This document shows positions 42,311 through 55,954 of a stretch of DNA of 64,000 nucleotides, one piece after another. Each line of letters opens with the position of its first letter. The first letter of the stretch is position 1. Both the position numbers and the translations under genes were made by a program. A model generated the notes under the pieces. That model searched no databases, had not been told where the DNA came from, and was given only the letters and a program-made list of their open reading frames with translations. Where the stretch lies: assembly GCF_900129155.1 (NCBI RefSeq), contig NZ_FQVF01000025.1:1-64000 (forward strand), given 5' to 3'. The stretch is from Marinomonas polaris DSM 16579 (GTDB lineage Bacteria; Pseudomonadota; Gammaproteobacteria; Pseudomonadales; Marinomonadaceae).

Positions 42311-44404
42311 TTAATCTTCATTTTTGATGATCGCGTCTGCCACACTAGCCGGTGCTTCAGCGTATTTCTCAAACTCCATTGCATAACTTGCACGCCCTTG
42401 CGACAAGCTACGCACATCAGTTGCATATCCGAACATCTCCCCAAGAGGAACTTCAGCACGAATAATTTTCCCTGACGGGGAATCGTCCATCCCCTGAACA
42501 ACACCACGACGACGATTCAGGTCACCCATCACATCACCCATGTATTCTTCAGGAGTTACAACTTCCACTTTCATTACAGGTTCAAGAACGCAAGGATCAG
42601 CATCAGCCGCTCCCTTTCTTAACCCCTGAGAAGCTGCAATTTTAAAGGCCATTTCATTAGAGTCAACATCATGGAATGAACCATCGATCAGTACAACCTT
42701 GATACCCAACAATGGATAGCCAGCGATTACACCGTTCTTCATTTGCTCTGAAACACCCTTTTCTACTGCAGGGATGTATTCTTTAGGAATAGCACCACCA
42801 ACAATCTCGTTAACAAATTCAAGCCCATCTTTATCAGTAGGGATTAACTTCATTACGACGTGACCGTATTGACCACGACCACCGGATTGACGCACAAATT
42901 TGTGATTAACCACCACTTCTTTGCGAATTTTCTCCCGATAGGAAACCTGAGGCTTACCAATGTTCGCCTCCACCTTAAACTCGCGACGCATACGATCAAC
43001 AAGTATATCAAGGTGCAGCTCACCCATACCGGAAATAATTGTTTGACCCGTCTCTTCATGCGTTTCCACTCGAAAAGAAGGATCTTCTTGCGCTAATTTA
43101 CCCAGCGCAACACCCATTTTATCTTGATCAGCCTGAGATTTTGGCTCAACAGCTACAGATATAACAGGCTCTGGAAACTCCATACGCTCAAGCACAACAA
43201 CATTATTCATATCACAAAGCGTATCACCCGTAGTTACGTATTTCATACCCACGATAGCAGCAATATCACCCGCCAATACTTCTTTGATTTCTTCGCGATT
43301 ATTAGCATGCATCTGAACCATTCGACCAATACGCTCACGCTTCTGCTTAACAGAATTGTAAACCGCATCTCCTGAACGCAACACTCCAGAATACACTCGA
43401 ATAAATGTTAATGTACCAACAAATGGGTCTGTCGCTATCTTGAAAGCCAACGATGAAAACGGATCATCATCATTAGCAATTCGTGTTACAACAGTCTCAC
43501 CATCTTCAAGCGTACCTTCAATCGCTTTTACTTCAAGCGGTGAAGGCAAATATTCAACAACAGCATCCAAAACAGCCTGAACGCCTTTATTTTTAAAGGC
43601 CGAACCACACGTCACCAAGACAATTTCATTGGATAGCGTGCGAATTCGCAGACCACTTTTTATCTCATCAACAGATAACTCACCCTCTTCAAGGTATTTA
43701 TCCATCAATTCATCATTTGCCTCAGCTGCCGCCTCAACCATGTGCTCACGCCACTCTAGAGCATCATCAAGCAAGTCATCAGGAATATCCTCTAAAGAGA
43801 AAGTCATCCCATGATCTTCTTCACTCCACACTATAGTCTTCATCAAAACCAAATCGATCACACCTCTGAAATCTTCTTCAGTGCCGACATTGATCTGTAT
43901 TGGAACAGCATTAGCCCCAAGACGAGTTTTTAACTGACGAACAACAGAAAAGAAATCAGCCCCAGTACGATCCATCTTATTGACGAAAACCATACGTGGA
44001 ACTTCATACTTGTTTGCTTGACGCCAAACCGTCTCAGTTTGAGGCTGCACACCCGAAGAACCACAAAGCACAACAACAGCACCATCTAACACACGTAAAG
44101 AACGTTCTACTTCAATAGTAAAATCTACGTGCCCAGGTGTGTCTATAATATTGACACGGTGCTCTTCAAACTGCTTATTCATTCCACTCCAGAAGCATGT
44201 TGTTGCTGCTGAAGTTATCGTGATACCACGCTCTTGCTCTTGCTCCATCCAATCCATTGTTGCTGCACCATCATGCACTTCACCAATTTTATGAGACAGA
44301 CCTGTATAGAAAAGAACGCGCTCAGTTGTCGTCGTCTTACCTGCATCAACATGCGCACAAATACCGATATTACGGTAGCGGTTGATAGGTGTTTTACGTG
44401 CCAC
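42311..44404 (-). CDS. fusA: elongation factor G
   Basis: Translocation GTPase, 697 residues. G1 is [14 protein letters not shown]3 DTPGHVDF and G4 NKMDR, with domains II-V following, including the [16 protein letters not shown] segment of domain IV. It lies between rpsG and tuf, its canonical str-operon place, which supports the main translocase rather than an EF-G2 paralogue. Confidence 0.98.
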   Translation of the reverse strand: MARKTPINRYRNIGICAHVDAGKTTTTERVLFYTGLSHKIGEVHDGAATMDWMEQEQERGITITSAATTCFWSGMNKQFEEHRVNIIDTPGHVDFTIEVERSLRVLDGAVVVLCGSSGVQPQTETVWRQANKYEVPRMVFVNKMDRTGADFFSVVRQLKTRLGANAVPIQINVGTEEDFRGVIDLVLMKTIVWSEEDHGMTFSLEDIPDDLLDDALEWREHMVEAAAEANDELMDKYLEEGELSVDEIKSGLRIRTLSNEIVLVTCGSAFKNKGVQAVLDAVVEYLPSPLEVKAIEGTLEDGETVVTRIANDDDPFSSLAFKIATDPFVGTLTFIRVYSGVLRSGDAVYNSVKQKRERIGRMVQMHANNREEIKEVLAGDIAAIVGMKYVTTGDTLCDMNNVVVLERMEFPEPVISVAVEPKSQADQDKMGVALGKLAQEDPSFRVETHEETGQTIISGMGELHLDILVDRMRREFKVEANIGKPQVSYREKIRKEVVVNHKFVRQSGGRGQYGHVVMKLIPTDKDGLEFVNEIVGGAIPKEYIPAVEKGVSEQMKNGVIAGYPLLGIKVVLIDGSFHDVDSNEMAFKIAASQGLRKGAADADPCVLEPVMKVEVVTPEEYMGDVMGDLNRRRGVVQGMDDSPSGKIIRAEVPLGEMFGYATDVRSLSQGRASYAMEFEKYAEAPASVADAIIKNED

Positions 44405-44425
44405 TGTGTATCCTTCTCCGGATGA

Positions 44426-44899
44426 TTAGAAACGGTAGTGAGAGAATGCTTTGTTAGCTTCTGCCATGCGATGAACGTCTTCACGTTTCTTAACAGCAGA
44501 ACCTTTGTTTTCAGCAGCATCTAAGATTTCGCCAGCTAGACGCAAAGCCATGGATTTTTCACCACGCTTACGAGAAGCATCAACCAACCAACGCATAGAT
44601 AAAGCTGCGCGGCGAGCTGGACGAACTTCTACAGGAACTTGGTAAGTCGCACCACCAACACGGCGAGATTTAACCTCAACCATTGGCTGGATAGATTCCA
44701 AGGCTTTTTCGAAGATAGCCATCGGCTCTTCAGTTTTAGCGCGAGCTGCTACAGTATTTAGCGCATTGTAAACGATGCTCTCTGCAACAGATTTTTTACC
44801 GCTAACCATTACATGGTTGATAAATTTAGCGAGAATCTGGCTTCCGTGTTTAGGATCCGGAAGGATTTCACGCTTAGCGACGACGCGTCTTCTAGGCAT
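44426..44899 (-). CDS. rpsG: 30S ribosomal protein S7
   Basis: S7, 157 residues, primary binder of the 16S 3' domain, and translational repressor of the str operon in E. coli. [20 protein letters not shown] and [20 protein letters not shown] are diagnostic. It follows a 99-base spacer after rpsL. Confidence 0.98.
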   Translation of the reverse strand: MPRRRVVAKREILPDPKHGSQILAKFINHVMVSGKKSVAESIVYNALNTVAARAKTEEPMAIFEKALESIQPMVEVKSRRVGGATYQVPVEVRPARRAALSMRWLVDASRKRGEKSMALRLAGEILDAAENKGSAVKKREDVHRMAEANKAFSHYRF

Positions 44900-44998
44900 A
44901 TCTATATCCTCTTCAGGTTCGCCCGAGACAATTTAATTATTGCTCGGCCTTACTGTATTAAAAAATTATGTCTAAACGATGAATTAAGCCGTTTTAGC
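44900..44998 (-). promoter_or_regulatory. rpsL-rpsG spacer, candidate S7 regulatory site
   Basis: The 99-base spacer is close to the 96-base E. coli spacer in which S7 binds to repress its operon. It contains a hairpin of CCGAG/CTCGG and CAAT/ATTG with one bulged T (about 44925-44949), and a weaker CTAAAACG / CGTTTAG pairing nearer rpsL. The functional assignment is by position and length. Confidence 0.5.
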
Positions 44999-45461
<463 letters not shown>

Positions 45462-45462
45462 T

Positions 45463-45490
45463 AGGGAGGCGACTAAAAAATCACCTCCCT
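45463..45490 (-). terminator. hairpin after rpoC (candidate end of the beta operon)
   Basis: AGGGAGG and CCTCCCT, extended by further pairs towards a T-rich loop, lie 20 bases after the rpoC stop. The downstream T tract is short, so termination may be partial. Confidence 0.5.
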
Positions 45491-45510
45491 TACGATTTAA
45501 CAGCAAATAA

Positions 45511-48500
45511 CTAGTCTTTCAGTGCAGCACTCAATGCTTCTTCAACATCAGAGGCACTTACTGTCGAACTTCCTTCCTTCGCTGCTAGCGCAAGCTCTTT
45601 CTTTCTCTTGCGCTCATTGTGGTAAGCCAAACCTGTACCAGCTGGTATCAAGCGACCCACAACAACGTTTTCTTTCAAGCCACGTAAGTGATCTTTCTTA
45701 CCAGTTACCGCACCTTCCGTAAGAACTCGAGTTGTCTCTTGGAAAGATGCTGCTGATATAAAGGACTCAGTAGCCAAAGAAGCTTTCGTGATACCTAGAA
45801 GCACACGCTCAAACTTAGCTGGGAACTTGCCCTCAGCTTCGGCTTTTTCGTTTGAATCTAGCAGATGAGTAAACTCAACCTGATCACCTTGAATAAGATC
45901 TGTATCACCAGACTCACCAACTTCTACTTTACGCAACATTTGGTTAACGATAACTTCAATGTGCTTATCGTTAATTACTACGCCTTGTAAGCGGTAAACT
46001 TCTTGCACTTCATTCGTAATGTAATCAGCCAAAGCCTCTACACCTTGAAGACGCAAAATGTCATGAGGGCTCAAAGGACCGTCGGCAATAATCTCACCTT
46101 TAGCCACTTCTTCACCATCAAAGATGTTGATTTGACGCCATTTAGGAATCAAAGTCTCGACTGGATCATCACCGTTTTGAGGAGTGATAACCAAACGGAT
46201 CTTACCTTTTGTTTCTTTACCGAAGCTTACCACACCGCTAGTTTCCGCCATAACAGCTGGATCTTTTGGACGACGCGCTTCGAATAGGTCTGCCACTCGT
46301 GGCAAACCACCGGTAATATCTTTGTTACCAATAGATTCTTGAGGAATACGTGCAAGAACCTCACCTGATTTCACTGTCGCACCATGGTCTAGGCTCAACA
46401 ATGCTTTTTCAGGAAGCATGTACTGTACTGGCGACTCAGTACCTGGAATCAATACAGGATTACCCTGTGCATCAACTACGGCAATCATCGGACGTATGTC
46501 TTTACCAGCAGAAGGACGATCACGCATCTCCATAACTTCAATAGTAGTCAAGCCCGTCATTTCGTCAGATTGACGACGAATAGTAACGTTCTCTTCCATA
46601 CCACTGAACTCAAGACGACCTTCCATCTCAGATACGATTGGGTGTGTATGTGGATCCCAGTTAGCGACGATTTGACCCGCAGTAACTTGATCACCTTCAC
46701 GCACGCTCAATACCGCACCGTAAGGAAGCTTATAACGCTCTTTCTCACGACCAGCTTCATCAGCAATTGCCAATTCAGAAGAACGAGATGCAACAACTAG
46801 ATGCCCAGTGTGACGCTCGATACTCTTCATTTTATTGAAACGAACCGTACCCGCACTCTTCACCTGAACACTATCGATCGCAGAAGCTCGAGATGCTGCA
46901 CCACCAATGTGGAACGTACGCATTGTCAACTGTGTACCTGGTTCACCGATAGACTGTGCTGCAACAACACCAATCGCTTCACCGATGTTAACCTGATGAC
47001 CACGAGCAAGATCACGGCCGTAACACTTAGCACATACACCATGACGTGTATTACAAGTGATAACAGAACGAATGATCATTTCATCCACACCAGCCGCCTC
47101 AATAGTACGAACATCATGTTCGTCAATCAAAGTACCAGCAGCAAGAACGAAATCGCCTTTACCGTCAATAACATCTTGAGCCACTACACGACCCAATACG
47201 CGATGACCTAGCGGCACAACTACGTCACCACCTTCAATCATGGCTGCAACGGAAATACCGTTTGTAGAACCACAATCTACTTCAGTGATAACCAAATCCT
47301 GCGCTACGTCTACTAGACGACGAGTCAAGTAACCAGAGTTTGCTGTTTTCAATGCCGTATCAGCTAGACCCTTACGAGCACCGTGTGTAGAAGTAAAGTA
47401 CTGAAGTACTGACAGACCTTCACGGAAGTTCGCAGTGATTGGTGTTTCGATGATGGAACCATCTGGTTTCGCCATCAGACCACGCATACCACCCAACTGA
47501 CGCATTTGCGCAACACTACCACGGGCACCAGAGTCGGCCATCATATATACAGAGTTGAAAGATTGCTGCTCAACCGTTTCACCTGCTTTATTGACAGTCA
47601 TCTCTTTTGCCAAGTTTTTCATCATGGCTTCAGTTACAGTTTCGTTAGTACGAGACCATAAATCGATTACCTTGTTGTACTTCTCGCCTTGCGTAACAAG
47701 ACCATCCGCATATTGGTATTCGATTTCTTTAACTTCTGCCTCTGCTTTAGCAATGATCGCCGCTTTCTCTGGTGGAATAACGAAGTCATCAACACCAACA
47801 GAAGAACCAGACGCCGTTGCGTAAGCAAAACCTGTGTACATCAATTGGTCAGCAAAAATACAGCTCTCTTTCAAGCCTACTTTACGGTAACACTCGTTGA
47901 TCAAGTTAGAGATCGCTTTCTTCTTCATGGTTTGGTTAACCACAGAGAACGGTAGGCCATCAGGAACAATATCAAACAACAAGGCACGACCAACTGTTGT
48001 ATCTGCAATGAAAGTAGATGGCACTTTGTCGCCATCAAGCGTGGTATCAACTTGGCTGATACGTACTTTTACTTTCGCGTGCAATTCAACTTGTTTAGCA
48101 CCATACGCACGGTGTACTTCTTTGATGTCAGAAAATGCCATGCCTTCGCCTTTGGCATTAATTTTCTCACGAGTCATATAGTACAGACCCAATACAACGT
48201 CCTGAGAAGGAACGATGATCGGTTCACCGTTTGCAGGTGATAGGATGTTGTTCGTAGACATCATCAAGGCACGAGCTTCAAGCTGCGCTTCGATAGTCAA
48301 CGGAACGTGAACCGCCATTTGGTCACCATCGAAGTCGGCGTTATATGCCGCACACACTAGTGGGTGCAACTGAATCGCTTTACCTTCGATCAACATTGGT
48401 TCAAACGCCTGGATACCCAAACGGTGAAGTGTTGGCGCACGGTTCAACATCACTGGATGTTCGCGGATAACCTCATCAAGGATATCCCATACTTCAGGCG

Positions 48501-49728
48501 TCTCACGCTCAACCATCTTCTTCGCTGCCTTGATCGTCGTAGCCATACCACGAAGCTCAAGTTTAGAGAAGATAAATGGCTTGAATAGCTCAAGTGCCAT
48601 TTTCTTAGGTAGACCACACTGATGTAGACGCAGTGATGGACCTACTGTGATTACAGAACGACCAGAATAATCAACACGCTTACCTAGCAAGTTCTGACGG
48701 AAACGACCTTGCTTACCTTTGATCATATCAGCCAAAGATTTCAGAGGACGTTTGTTAGAACCAGTAATCGCGCGACCACGACGACCGTTATCAAGCAAAG
48801 CATCAACAGATTCTTGCAACATACGCTTTTCGTTACGTACGATGATATCTGGAGCCGATAGCTCTAACAGGCGTTTTAGGCGGTTGTTACGGTTAATCAC
48901 ACGACGGTATAGGTCGTTCAAATCAGACGTCGCAAAACGGCCACCTTCAAGAGGTACCAATGGGCGAAGATCTGGCGGAAGAACTGGCAATACATCTAGC
49001 ACCATCCACTCTGGGCTGTTGCCAGAATGATAGAATGCTTCAACCAACTTAAGACGCTTAGAAAGCTTCTTAATACGAGTTTCAGAATTCGTGCTGCTTA
49101 GCTCTTCACGCATGCTGTTAATTTCTACAGGCATATCTAAATCGCGAAGCAACATCTGAACCGCTTCCGCACCCATACGGGCATCAAACTCGTCACCGAA
49201 TTCTTCTAGCGCTTCAAAGTACTGCTCATCGTTTAGCAATTGGCCTTTATCAAGCGTCGTCATACCTGGATCGATCACAATGAAAGATTCAAAATACAAA
49301 ACACGCTCAATGTCACGCAACGTCATATCTAAGATAAGGCCGATACGAGACGGTAGAGACTTCAAAAACCAAATGTGTGCAACAGGCGATGCAAGCTCAA
49401 TGTGACCCATGCGTTCACGACGCACTTTAGACAGAGCCACTTCAACGCCACACTTCTCACAGATAACACCACGGTGTTTCAAACGCTTGTATTTACCACA
49501 CAAGCATTCGTAGTCCTTAATAGGACCAAAGATTTTTGCACAGAACAAGCCGTCACGTTCTGGTTTGAACGTACGGTAGTTGATGGTCTCTGGCTTTTTA
49601 ACTTCACCGTAAGACCATGAACGAATCATATCTGGTGATGCCAAGCCAATGCGGATCGCATCAAACTCGTCAGATTGTCCCTGTGATTTTAGAAGACCTA
49701 ATAAGTCTTTCATGGATATTCGCCCCAC
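45511..49728 (-). CDS. rpoC: RNA polymerase beta' subunit
   Basis: 1405 residues, normal gammaproteobacterial length. The catalytic magnesium loop NADFDGD is intact (about residue 460). The N-terminal zinc site is [20 protein letters not shown] and the second zinc region is [13 protein letters not shown]. The trigger-loop region [16 protein letters not shown] is present. It is 50 bases after rpoB. Confidence 0.99.
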   Translation of the reverse strand: MGRISMKDLLGLLKSQGQSDEFDAIRIGLASPDMIRSWSYGEVKKPETINYRTFKPERDGLFCAKIFGPIKDYECLCGKYKRLKHRGVICEKCGVEVALSKVRRERMGHIELASPVAHIWFLKSLPSRIGLILDMTLRDIERVLYFESFIVIDPGMTTLDKGQLLNDEQYFEALEEFGDEFDARMGAEAVQMLLRDLDMPVEINSMREELSSTNSETRIKKLSKRLKLVEAFYHSGNSPEWMVLDVLPVLPPDLRPLVPLEGGRFATSDLNDLYRRVINRNNRLKRLLELSAPDIIVRNEKRMLQESVDALLDNGRRGRAITGSNKRPLKSLADMIKGKQGRFRQNLLGKRVDYSGRSVITVGPSLRLHQCGLPKKMALELFKPFIFSKLELRGMATTIKAAKKMVERETPEVWDILDEVIREHPVMLNRAPTLHRLGIQAFEPMLIEGKAIQLHPLVCAAYNADFDGDQMAVHVPLTIEAQLEARALMMSTNNILSPANGEPIIVPSQDVVLGLYYMTREKINAKGEGMAFSDIKEVHRAYGAKQVELHAKVKVRISQVDTTLDGDKVPSTFIADTTVGRALLFDIVPDGLPFSVVNQTMKKKAISNLINECYRKVGLKESCIFADQLMYTGFAYATASGSSVGVDDFVIPPEKAAIIAKAEAEVKEIEYQYADGLVTQGEKYNKVIDLWSRTNETVTEAMMKNLAKEMTVNKAGETVEQQSFNSVYMMADSGARGSVAQMRQLGGMRGLMAKPDGSIIETPITANFREGLSVLQYFTSTHGARKGLADTALKTANSGYLTRRLVDVAQDLVITEVDCGSTNGISVAAMIEGGDVVVPLGHRVLGRVVAQDVIDGKGDFVLAAGTLIDEHDVRTIEAAGVDEMIIRSVITCNTRHGVCAKCYGRDLARGHQVNIGEAIGVVAAQSIGEPGTQLTMRTFHIGGAASRASAIDSVQVKSAGTVRFNKMKSIERHTGHLVVASRSSELAIADEAGREKERYKLPYGAVLSVREGDQVTAGQIVANWDPHTHPIVSEMEGRLEFSGMEENVTIRRQSDEMTGLTTIEVMEMRDRPSAGKDIRPMIAVVDAQGNPVLIPGTESPVQYMLPEKALLSLDHGATVKSGEVLARIPQESIGNKDITGGLPRVADLFEARRPKDPAVMAETSGVVSFGKETKGKIRLVITPQNGDDPVETLIPKWRQINIFDGEEVAKGEIIADGPLSPHDILRLQGVEALADYITNEVQEVYRLQGVVINDKHIEVIVNQMLRKVEVGESGDTDLIQGDQVEFTHLLDSNEKAEAEGKFPAKFERVLLGITKASLATESFISAASFQETTRVLTEGAVTGKKDHLRGLKENVVVGRLIPAGTGLAYHNERKRKKELALAAKEGSSTVSASDVEEALSAALKD

Positions 49729-49778
49729 TCGTAAGGCCGGGGAGTCTTGCTCCCCAGCAGGTCAAATGTGATTCGTGC

Positions 49779-52700
49779 TTATTCGTTTTCCAGCTCGATA
49801 TCGATACCAAGAGAACGAATCTCTTTCACCAACACGTTGAAGGACTCAGGCATGCCAGGTTCCATACGGTGGTCACCATCTACGATGTTTTTATACATCT
49901 TAGTACGGCCATTCACGTCATCGGATTTAACAGTCAACATTTCTTGAAGCGTGTAAGCAGCACCGTATGCTTCTAGTGCCCATACCTCCATCTCTCCGAA
50001 ACGCTGGCCACCGAACTGAGCTTTACCACCCAGCGGCTGCTGAGTAACCAAGCTGTAAGAACCCGTAGAACGTGCGTGCATTTTGTCGTCAACCAAGTGG
50101 TTCAACTTAAGCATGTACATGTAACCAACGGTTACAGGACGTTCAAAAGCATCACCAGTACGGCCGTTAAACAATTTAACCTGACCGCTTTCGTTGATTC
50201 CAGCTAAACGCAACATACGTTTAATCTCAGACTCTTTTGCACCATCAAAGGCACCAGACGCCATTGGAACACCACCGGTTAGGTTGGATGCCAAGGTCAA
50301 AATTTCTTCGTCTGTAAAGCTGTCCAAATCTTCAGTACGCGCGCACTTCAAATCACCTTCGTGGCCGTTATAGATCTCGTCAAGGAAGCTACGCAGTTCT
50401 GCAACCGCTTCAGCCTTCTCACGCTCTACAACAAGCATTTCGTTGATCTTACGACCCAAGCCTTTAGAAGCTGCACCTAAGTGAGTCTCCAAGACCTGAC
50501 CAACGTTCATACGTGAAGGAACACCTAGTGGGTTCAATACGATATCAACTGGATCACCGTTTTCATCGTACGGCATGTCTTCAACTGGCATAATTTTAGA
50601 AATTACACCTTTGTTACCATGACGACCGGCCATTTTATCACCTGGCTGGATGCGACGTTTGATGGCAACATAAACCTTAACGATTTTAAGAACGCCAGGT
50701 GCTAGATCATCACCTGTTTGTAGCTTGCGTTTCTTATCTTCGAATTTCGCATCAAGTTCTTTACGGCGCTCAATCAAAGCGGCTTGTGCTTTTTCAAGCT
50801 GCTCACTCGCTTCTTCATTAGCAACGCGAATTTTAAACCACTCAGGGTGATCTAGATTCGCCAAGTACTCTTCCGTAATAATCGCATTGCGAGCCAAACC
50901 AGGACCGCCTTCCGCCTGCTGGCCGATTAGGGCTTCTGCTAGACGCTCGAAAGTCGCTTTCTCAACAATACGGAACTCTTCGTTCAAGTCTTTACGAACT
51001 TGATCAAGCTGCGATTTTTCAATGAACTTAGCACGGTCATCTTTTTCAATGCCATCACGAGTGAAAACTTGCACGTCGATAACAGTACCGCGTGTGCCAG
51101 TCTTAACACGTTGTGACGTATCTTTTACGTCAGATGCTTTTTCACCGAAGATAGCTCGCAAAAGTTTCTCTTCAGGCGTTAGCTGTGTTTCACCCTTAGG
51201 CGTCACTTTACCAACTAGAATATCGCCTGGCTCAACTTCTGCTCCGATGTAAACGATACCGGACTGATCCAACTTAGAAAGCGCACCTTCACCCACGTTA
51301 GGGATATCGGCAGTAATCTCTTCAGGTCCAAGCTTAGTATCACGAGCAACACACGTTAGTTCTTGAATATGAATCGACGTGAATCGATCTTCTTCTACAA
51401 CACGCTCAGAAACTAGGATCGAGTCCTCGAAGTTGTAACCATTCCAAGGCATGAAAGCGATACGCATGTTTTGGCCAAGCGCCAATTCACCCATATCAAC
51501 AGAAGGACCATCGGCCATAATATCGCCAGATGCTATCTTCTCACCCTTCATAACCAAAGTACGTTGGTTAATACAAGTGTTCTGGTTAGAACGCACGTAT
51601 TTAGTCAGGTTGTAGATATCTACACCCGCTTCACCAGCAATCGTTTCTTCTGAATTCACACGAACAACGATTCGACTTGCATCAACAGACTCAATCACAC
51701 CGCCGCGATTTGCAACAATACAAACACCAGAGTCTTTTGCTACGTTTTTCTCCATACCAGTACCAACAACTGGCTTGTCAGCCTTAAGCGTTGGAACGGC
51801 TTGACGCTGCATGTTCGAACCCATCAAAGCTCGGTTAGCATCATCGTGCTCTAGGAACGGAATCAAAGACGCCGCCACAGAAACAACCTGACGAGGAGAC
51901 ACGTCCATTAGGTTTACTTTTTCTTTTGGAATCAAAGTGGTTTCGTGCATATGACGCACCTGAACCAACTCATCAACCAAACGACCCTCTTCATCTACGT
52001 TTGCAGACGCTTGGGCAATAACATATTTCGCTTCATCAATCGCCGAAACATAAACAGTTTCGTCAGTCTGCTTGCCATCTACAATTTTACGATATGGCGT
52101 TTCTAAGAAGCCGTAGCTGTTAGTGCGCGCATAAGTAGAAAGCGAGTTGATCAAACCGATGTTCGGACCTTCTGGCGTTTCGATAGGACAAACACGACCG
52201 TAATGAGTAGCGTGTACGTCACGCACTTCAAAGCCAGCGCGTTCACGTGTAAGACCACCAGGCCCTAACGCTGACACACGACGCTTATGCGTTACTTCAG
52301 ATAACGGGTTGTTTTGGTCCATAAACTGAGACAGCTGGCTTGAACCGAAGAACTCTTTAATAGCAGCAGCAACAGGCTTCGCATTCAAAAGGTCTTGCGG
52401 CATAAGGCCATCAGCTTCCGCCATAGACAAACGTTCTTTCACTGCACGCTCAACACGCACAAGGCCAACACGGAATTGGTTCTCGGCCATTTCGCCAACA
52501 GAACGAACTCGACGGTTACCCAAGTGGTCGATGTCATCAACCATGCCGTTACCGTTACGGATATCAAGCAAAGTTCTTAGAACAGCAACGATGTCATCGT
52601 TATCAAGAACACCTGCACCAGTATCTTCTTCACGACCTAAACGACGGTTGAATTTCATTCGACCAACGCCAGATAGATCATAACGATCTTCTGAGAAGAA

Positions 52701-53879
52701 CAAGCCTTGGAACAAACCTTCAGCCGACTCTTTGGTCGGTGGCTCGCCAGGACGCATCATGCGGTAAATTTCAACCAAAGCTTCCAACTGATTACTAGTT
52801 GGATCAATACGAAGTGTGTCAGAAATAAATGGACCGTTATCCAAATCGTTCGTGTAAAGCGTATCAACTTCAGTAATACCAGAAGAAACCAACGCTTCAA
52901 GTAAATCAACAGACAACTCAGTGTTTGCTTCCGCAATCAACTCACCCGTCGCAGGGTGAACTAAGTTTTTCGCCGTTACTTTACCAAGCATGTACTCAAG
53001 CGGCACAGATAGACGCTCAAGACCTGATTTTTCCATCACACGAATGTGCTTAGCAGTAATACGACGACCTTCTTCTACGATCAGTTCGCCATTCGCATCA
53101 GCAATATTAAACAGTGCAGTCTCGCCACGTAGGCGATTTGCAACTAGATCCATTTCAAAACCATCGCGTTTTAAATAGAAACGAGTTGAGTCAAAGAAAG
53201 TATCTAGGATTTGCTCTGTTCCGTAGCCCAAAGCGCGCAACAAAATAGTTGCCGGCAACTTACGACGACGGTCAATACGAACAAATACGCAATCTTTTGG
53301 ATCAAACTCGAAGTCCAACCATGAACCGCGGTAAGGAATAATACGAGCAGAATGTAGTAACTTGCCTGAAGAGTGTGTCTTACCACGATCGTGGTCGAAG
53401 AACACACCAGGAGAACGGTGTAATTGAGATACAATAACACGCTCAGTCCCGTTGATTACAAAGGTACCATTGTCTGTCATAAGCGGAATTTCGCCCATGT
53501 AGACTTCTTGCTCGCGAATGTCTTTGATTGCCTTGTTAGACGACTCTTTATCATAAATGATAAGTCGTACACGAACACGTAAAGGTGCCGCGTAAGTAAC
53601 ACCACGCAACTGACACTCTTTAACATCAAAGACTGGCTTGCCTAAACGGTAATCGACGTATTCTAGCGCCGCATTGCCGGAAAAGCTGACCATTGGAAAG
53701 ACAGATTTAAAGGCCCCATGCAGACCTAATTCCCCACGCTCTGCAAGACTTTTACCTTCCTGCAGAAAATTACGGTAGGATTCAAGCTGAATTGCCAGCA
53801 AGTATGGCACATCCAAAACGGGCGGCAGTTTACCGAAATCCTTACGGATACGTTTTTTCTCAGTGTATGAGTAAGCCAT
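49779..53879 (-). CDS. rpoB: RNA polymerase beta subunit
   Basis: 1366 residues. The rifampicin region reads [20 protein letters not shown] then [10 protein letters not shown], without recognisable resistance substitutions. The start is the ATG at 53879 ([15 protein letters not shown]) with GGGGAA upstream; an 8-codon extension is spurious. It follows rplL after a structured 188-base spacer holding an attenuator, so its expression is probably a fraction of rplL expression. Confidence 0.99.
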   Translation of the reverse strand: MAYSYTEKKRIRKDFGKLPPVLDVPYLLAIQLESYRNFLQEGKSLAERGELGLHGAFKSVFPMVSFSGNAALEYVDYRLGKPVFDVKECQLRGVTYAAPLRVRVRLIIYDKESSNKAIKDIREQEVYMGEIPLMTDNGTFVINGTERVIVSQLHRSPGVFFDHDRGKTHSSGKLLHSARIIPYRGSWLDFEFDPKDCVFVRIDRRRKLPATILLRALGYGTEQILDTFFDSTRFYLKRDGFEMDLVANRLRGETALFNIADANGELIVEEGRRITAKHIRVMEKSGLERLSVPLEYMLGKVTAKNLVHPATGELIAEANTELSVDLLEALVSSGITEVDTLYTNDLDNGPFISDTLRIDPTSNQLEALVEIYRMMRPGEPPTKESAEGLFQGLFFSEDRYDLSGVGRMKFNRRLGREEDTGAGVLDNDDIVAVLRTLLDIRNGNGMVDDIDHLGNRRVRSVGEMAENQFRVGLVRVERAVKERLSMAEADGLMPQDLLNAKPVAAAIKEFFGSSQLSQFMDQNNPLSEVTHKRRVSALGPGGLTRERAGFEVRDVHATHYGRVCPIETPEGPNIGLINSLSTYARTNSYGFLETPYRKIVDGKQTDETVYVSAIDEAKYVIAQASANVDEEGRLVDELVQVRHMHETTLIPKEKVNLMDVSPRQVVSVAASLIPFLEHDDANRALMGSNMQRQAVPTLKADKPVVGTGMEKNVAKDSGVCIVANRGGVIESVDASRIVVRVNSEETIAGEAGVDIYNLTKYVRSNQNTCINQRTLVMKGEKIASGDIMADGPSVDMGELALGQNMRIAFMPWNGYNFEDSILVSERVVEEDRFTSIHIQELTCVARDTKLGPEEITADIPNVGEGALSKLDQSGIVYIGAEVEPGDILVGKVTPKGETQLTPEEKLLRAIFGEKASDVKDTSQRVKTGTRGTVIDVQVFTRDGIEKDDRAKFIEKSQLDQVRKDLNEEFRIVEKATFERLAEALIGQQAEGGPGLARNAIITEEYLANLDHPEWFKIRVANEEASEQLEKAQAALIERRKELDAKFEDKKRKLQTGDDLAPGVLKIVKVYVAIKRRIQPGDKMAGRHGNKGVISKIMPVEDMPYDENGDPVDIVLNPLGVPSRMNVGQVLETHLGAASKGLGRKINEMLVVEREKAEAVAELRSFLDEIYNGHEGDLKCARTEDLDSFTDEEILTLASNLTGGVPMASGAFDGAKESEIKRMLRLAGINESGQVKLFNGRTGDAFERPVTVGYMYMLKLNHLVDDKMHARSTGSYSLVTQQPLGGKAQFGGQRFGEMEVWALEAYGAAYTLQEMLTVKSDDVNGRTKMYKNIVDGDHRMEPGMPESFNVLVKEIRSLGIDIELENE

Positions 53880-53911
53880 CAGCATTCCCCAGCTTGTGCA
53901 CATTGACGCAA

Positions 53912-54049
53912 AAGGCCCAAATCAGGCCTTACCATATATGGGAGCATTATCTCCCATGTGAAAATTCTTTTAAGTTTTATTTGAGTTTCAGAAACCCAAA
54001 AAGGCCGGTGACAATAATGTCACCAGCCATTTCGACTATTGGTCGAAAT
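53912..54049 (-). terminator. attenuator and hairpin series between rplL and rpoB
   Basis: Four consecutive stems occur on the minus strand: ATTTCGAC/GTCGAAAT (54029-54049); an 11-base-pair GGCTGGTGACA/TGTCACCGGCC stem followed by TTTTT (53998-54028); ATGGGAG/CTCCCAT (53938-53957); and AAGGCC/GGCCTT followed by TTTT (53912-53930). The second is a clear intrinsic attenuator, as in E. coli where most transcripts stop before rpoB. The third could be an RNase III processing stem. Confidence 0.8.
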
Positions 54050-54067
54050 CTGGAAATGCAAGTATCA

Positions 54068-54439
54068 TTACTTGATTTCGACAGATGCACCAGCTTCTTC
54101 AAGAGCTGCTTTAAGAGCGGCAGCATCTTCTTTAGAAGCAGCTTCTTTAACAGTCATTGGAGCGCCGTCAACGATAGCTTTAGCTTCTTTCAAGCCAAGA
54201 CCAGTCGCTGCACGAACAGCTTTGATTACGTTTACTTTCTTCTCGCCTGCAGCAGTAAGAACAACGTCAAATTCAGTTTGTTCTTCAGCAGCAACGCCAG
54301 CGTCAGCAGCAGGACCTGCAGCTACAGCAGCTGCTGCAGATACGCCGAATTTTTCTTCCATTGCAGAAATTAGTTCAACAACGTCCATCACAGACATTTC
54401 TGCTACTGCATTGATGATATCTTCTTTAGTTAGAGCCAT
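54068..54439 (-). CDS. rplL: 50S ribosomal protein L7/L12
   Basis: Stalk protein that recruits translational GTPases, 123 residues. The N-terminal dimerisation domain ([21 protein letters not shown]), an Ala-rich hinge and the C-terminal factor-binding domain ([20 protein letters not shown]) are in order. It follows rplJ by 81 bases that contain two short palindromes (ATACGGC/GCCGTAT and ATCAC/GTGAT). Confidence 0.98.
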   Translation of the reverse strand: MALTKEDIINAVAEMSVMDVVELISAMEEKFGVSAAAAVAAGPAADAGVAAEEQTEFDVVLTAAGEKKVNVIKAVRAATGLGLKEAKAIVDGAPMTVKEAASKEDAAALKAALEEAGASVEIK

Positions 54440-54520
54440 GACTCAGATTCCTAGCATTCTTTATAATCACCCAAGGGTGATAAAACAAATATTTATCAAG
54501 AAGGGATACGGCAAGCCGTA

Positions 54521-55021
54521 TTAAGCCGCTTCTTGCTCTTTTTGATCGCGAACCGCTGCAAGAGTACGTACAAACTTGCTTGTTGCGCCCTGAATAACAC
54601 TCATCAGTTTCGCAATAGCTTCGTCGTATGTAGGCAGTGTTGCCAAACGATCAATGTCGCCAGCTGGGATCAACTCACCGTTGAACGCCAACGCCTTCAC
54701 TTCAAACTTACTGTTAGTTTTCGCAAACGCTTTCAACAAACGAGCAGCCGCACCCGGGTGTTCGTTAGAAAAAGCAATTAGCGTAGGACCAACAAAGCTT
54801 TCAGCTAGACATTCGAAGTCAGTGCCTTCAACTGCACGGCGAGCCAAAGTGTTACGTACTACACGTACATAAACACCTGCTTCGCGCGCTTCTTTACGTA
54901 GTGCTGTCATATTGCTCACGGTAACACCGCGAGAATCAGCAACTACCGCAGACAATGCAGTTTTAGCAGCTTCGCTAACTTCGGCGACAATGGCTTTTTT
55001 GTCTTCTAGACCTAATGCCAC
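54521..55021 (-). CDS. rplJ: 50S ribosomal protein L10
   Basis: Stalk base protein, 166 residues, that binds L7/L12 dimers through its C-terminal helix. [19 protein letters not shown] and [20 protein letters not shown] match the family. It starts with GTG after AGGAG at a 7-base spacing. It is preceded by the L10 leader, where the L10-L12 complex represses translation of both genes. Confidence 0.98.
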   Translation of the reverse strand: MALGLEDKKAIVAEVSEAAKTALSAVVADSRGVTVSNMTALRKEAREAGVYVRVVRNTLARRAVEGTDFECLAESFVGPTLIAFSNEHPGAAARLLKAFAKTNSKFEVKALAFNGELIPAGDIDRLATLPTYDEAIAKLMSVIQGATSKFVRTLAAVRDQKEQEAA

Positions 55022-55029
55022 TGGTTTTC

Positions 55030-55225
55030 TCCTGGATTAGCAGGGAATAAATTCCCCTATTTTTACCAACTCTCCGATTACTCGAAGTACTTGCTGGTGA
55101 GTTAGATCCAGTTAATCTGAATCGGGCCACACCATCTGCGCAGGACAAACATTTTTCAACGTTGTTATTAAACCGTTAGGTTCCTGCGGTCTTTGACGGC
55201 CTACTCAACAAATAAATGAAGGCAG
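55030..55225 (-). promoter_or_regulatory. L10 (rplJ) leader
   Basis: The 231-base rplA-rplJ gap contains segments shared with the E. coli L10 leader: GTCAAAGACCGCAGG, then TCCTGCGCAGATGGTG, which pair as CGCAGG/CCTGCG, and CTAATCCAGGAG just before rplJ. In E. coli the L10-L12 complex binds here and blocks rplJ-rplL translation. Motif match is by memory, not by a covariance search. Confidence 0.8.
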
Positions 55226-55252
55226 ACCCCAAAGCTCATGATCTAAACATGC

Positions 55253-55954
55253 TTACTTAGTAGAGTTAAGCGCGCCTAGATCAATTTGTAGACCAGGTCC
55301 CATTGTAGAGGACAAGGTCACTTTTTTCAGGTAAACACCTTTAGAAGACGCAGGCTTAGCACGACGCAAATCGGTTAAAAGCGCTTCCAAGTTACCTCTG
55401 ATAGCATCAGCAGCGAACTCAATAGAGCCAACAGCAGCATGGATGATACCATTTTTATCTGTACGGTAACGAGCTTGACCTGCTTTTGCATTTCGTACTG
55501 CAGTAGCAACATCAGGCGTTACAGTGCCAACTTTAGGGTTAGGCATTAGACCACGTGGACCTAAAATCTGACCTAGTTGACCAACGATACGCATCGCATC
55601 AGGTGATGCAATAACTACGTCAAAATCAAGGTTACCAGCTTTAACTTGTTCAGCCAAATCGTCGAAACCAACAACATCTGCACCAGCTTCTTTCGCAGCT
55701 TCAGCGTTTGCACCTTGTGCAAATACTGCAACACGAACATCTTTACCAGCACCATGAGGCAATACTGTAGAGCCACGAACAACCTGATCAGATTTACGTG
55801 GGTCAACGCCTAGGTTAACAGATACGTCGATAGACTCTTTAAACTTAACAGTAGAAAGCTCAGACAATAGAGCAACAGCTTCTTCTACAGAGTAAAATTT
55901 AGTTGCTTCTACTTTTTCAGCGATCAAGCGAGCGCGTTTAGTTAATTTAGCCAT
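55253..55954 (-). CDS. rplA: 50S ribosomal protein L1
   Basis: L1 stalk protein, 233 residues, also the translational repressor of rplK-rpl[41 protein letters not shown] and the tail [14 protein letters not shown] are diagnostic. Its ATG overlaps the rplK stop by one base, which fits coupled translation and joint control by L1. Confidence 0.98.
   Translation of the reverse strand: MAKLTKRARLIAEKVEATKFYSVEEAVALLSELSTVKFKESIDVSVNLGVDPRKSDQVVRGSTVLPHGAGKDVRVAVFAQGANAEAAKEAGADVVGFDDLAEQVKAGNLDFDVVIASPDAMRIVGQLGQILGPRGLMPNPKVGTVTPDVATAVRNAKAGQARYRTDKNGIIHAAVGSIEFAADAIRGNLEALLTDLRRAKPASSKGVYLKKVTLSSTMGPGLQIDLGALNSTK

Noticed and set aside
49779-53879. Rifampicin-resistance substitutions in rpoB
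   Set aside because: The resistance-determining region matches the sensitive consensus at the positions I can recall.
54039-54524. A 161-codon open frame antisense to rplL
   Set aside because: Composition reflects the Ala/Glu-rich rplL codons read backwards; no independent support.
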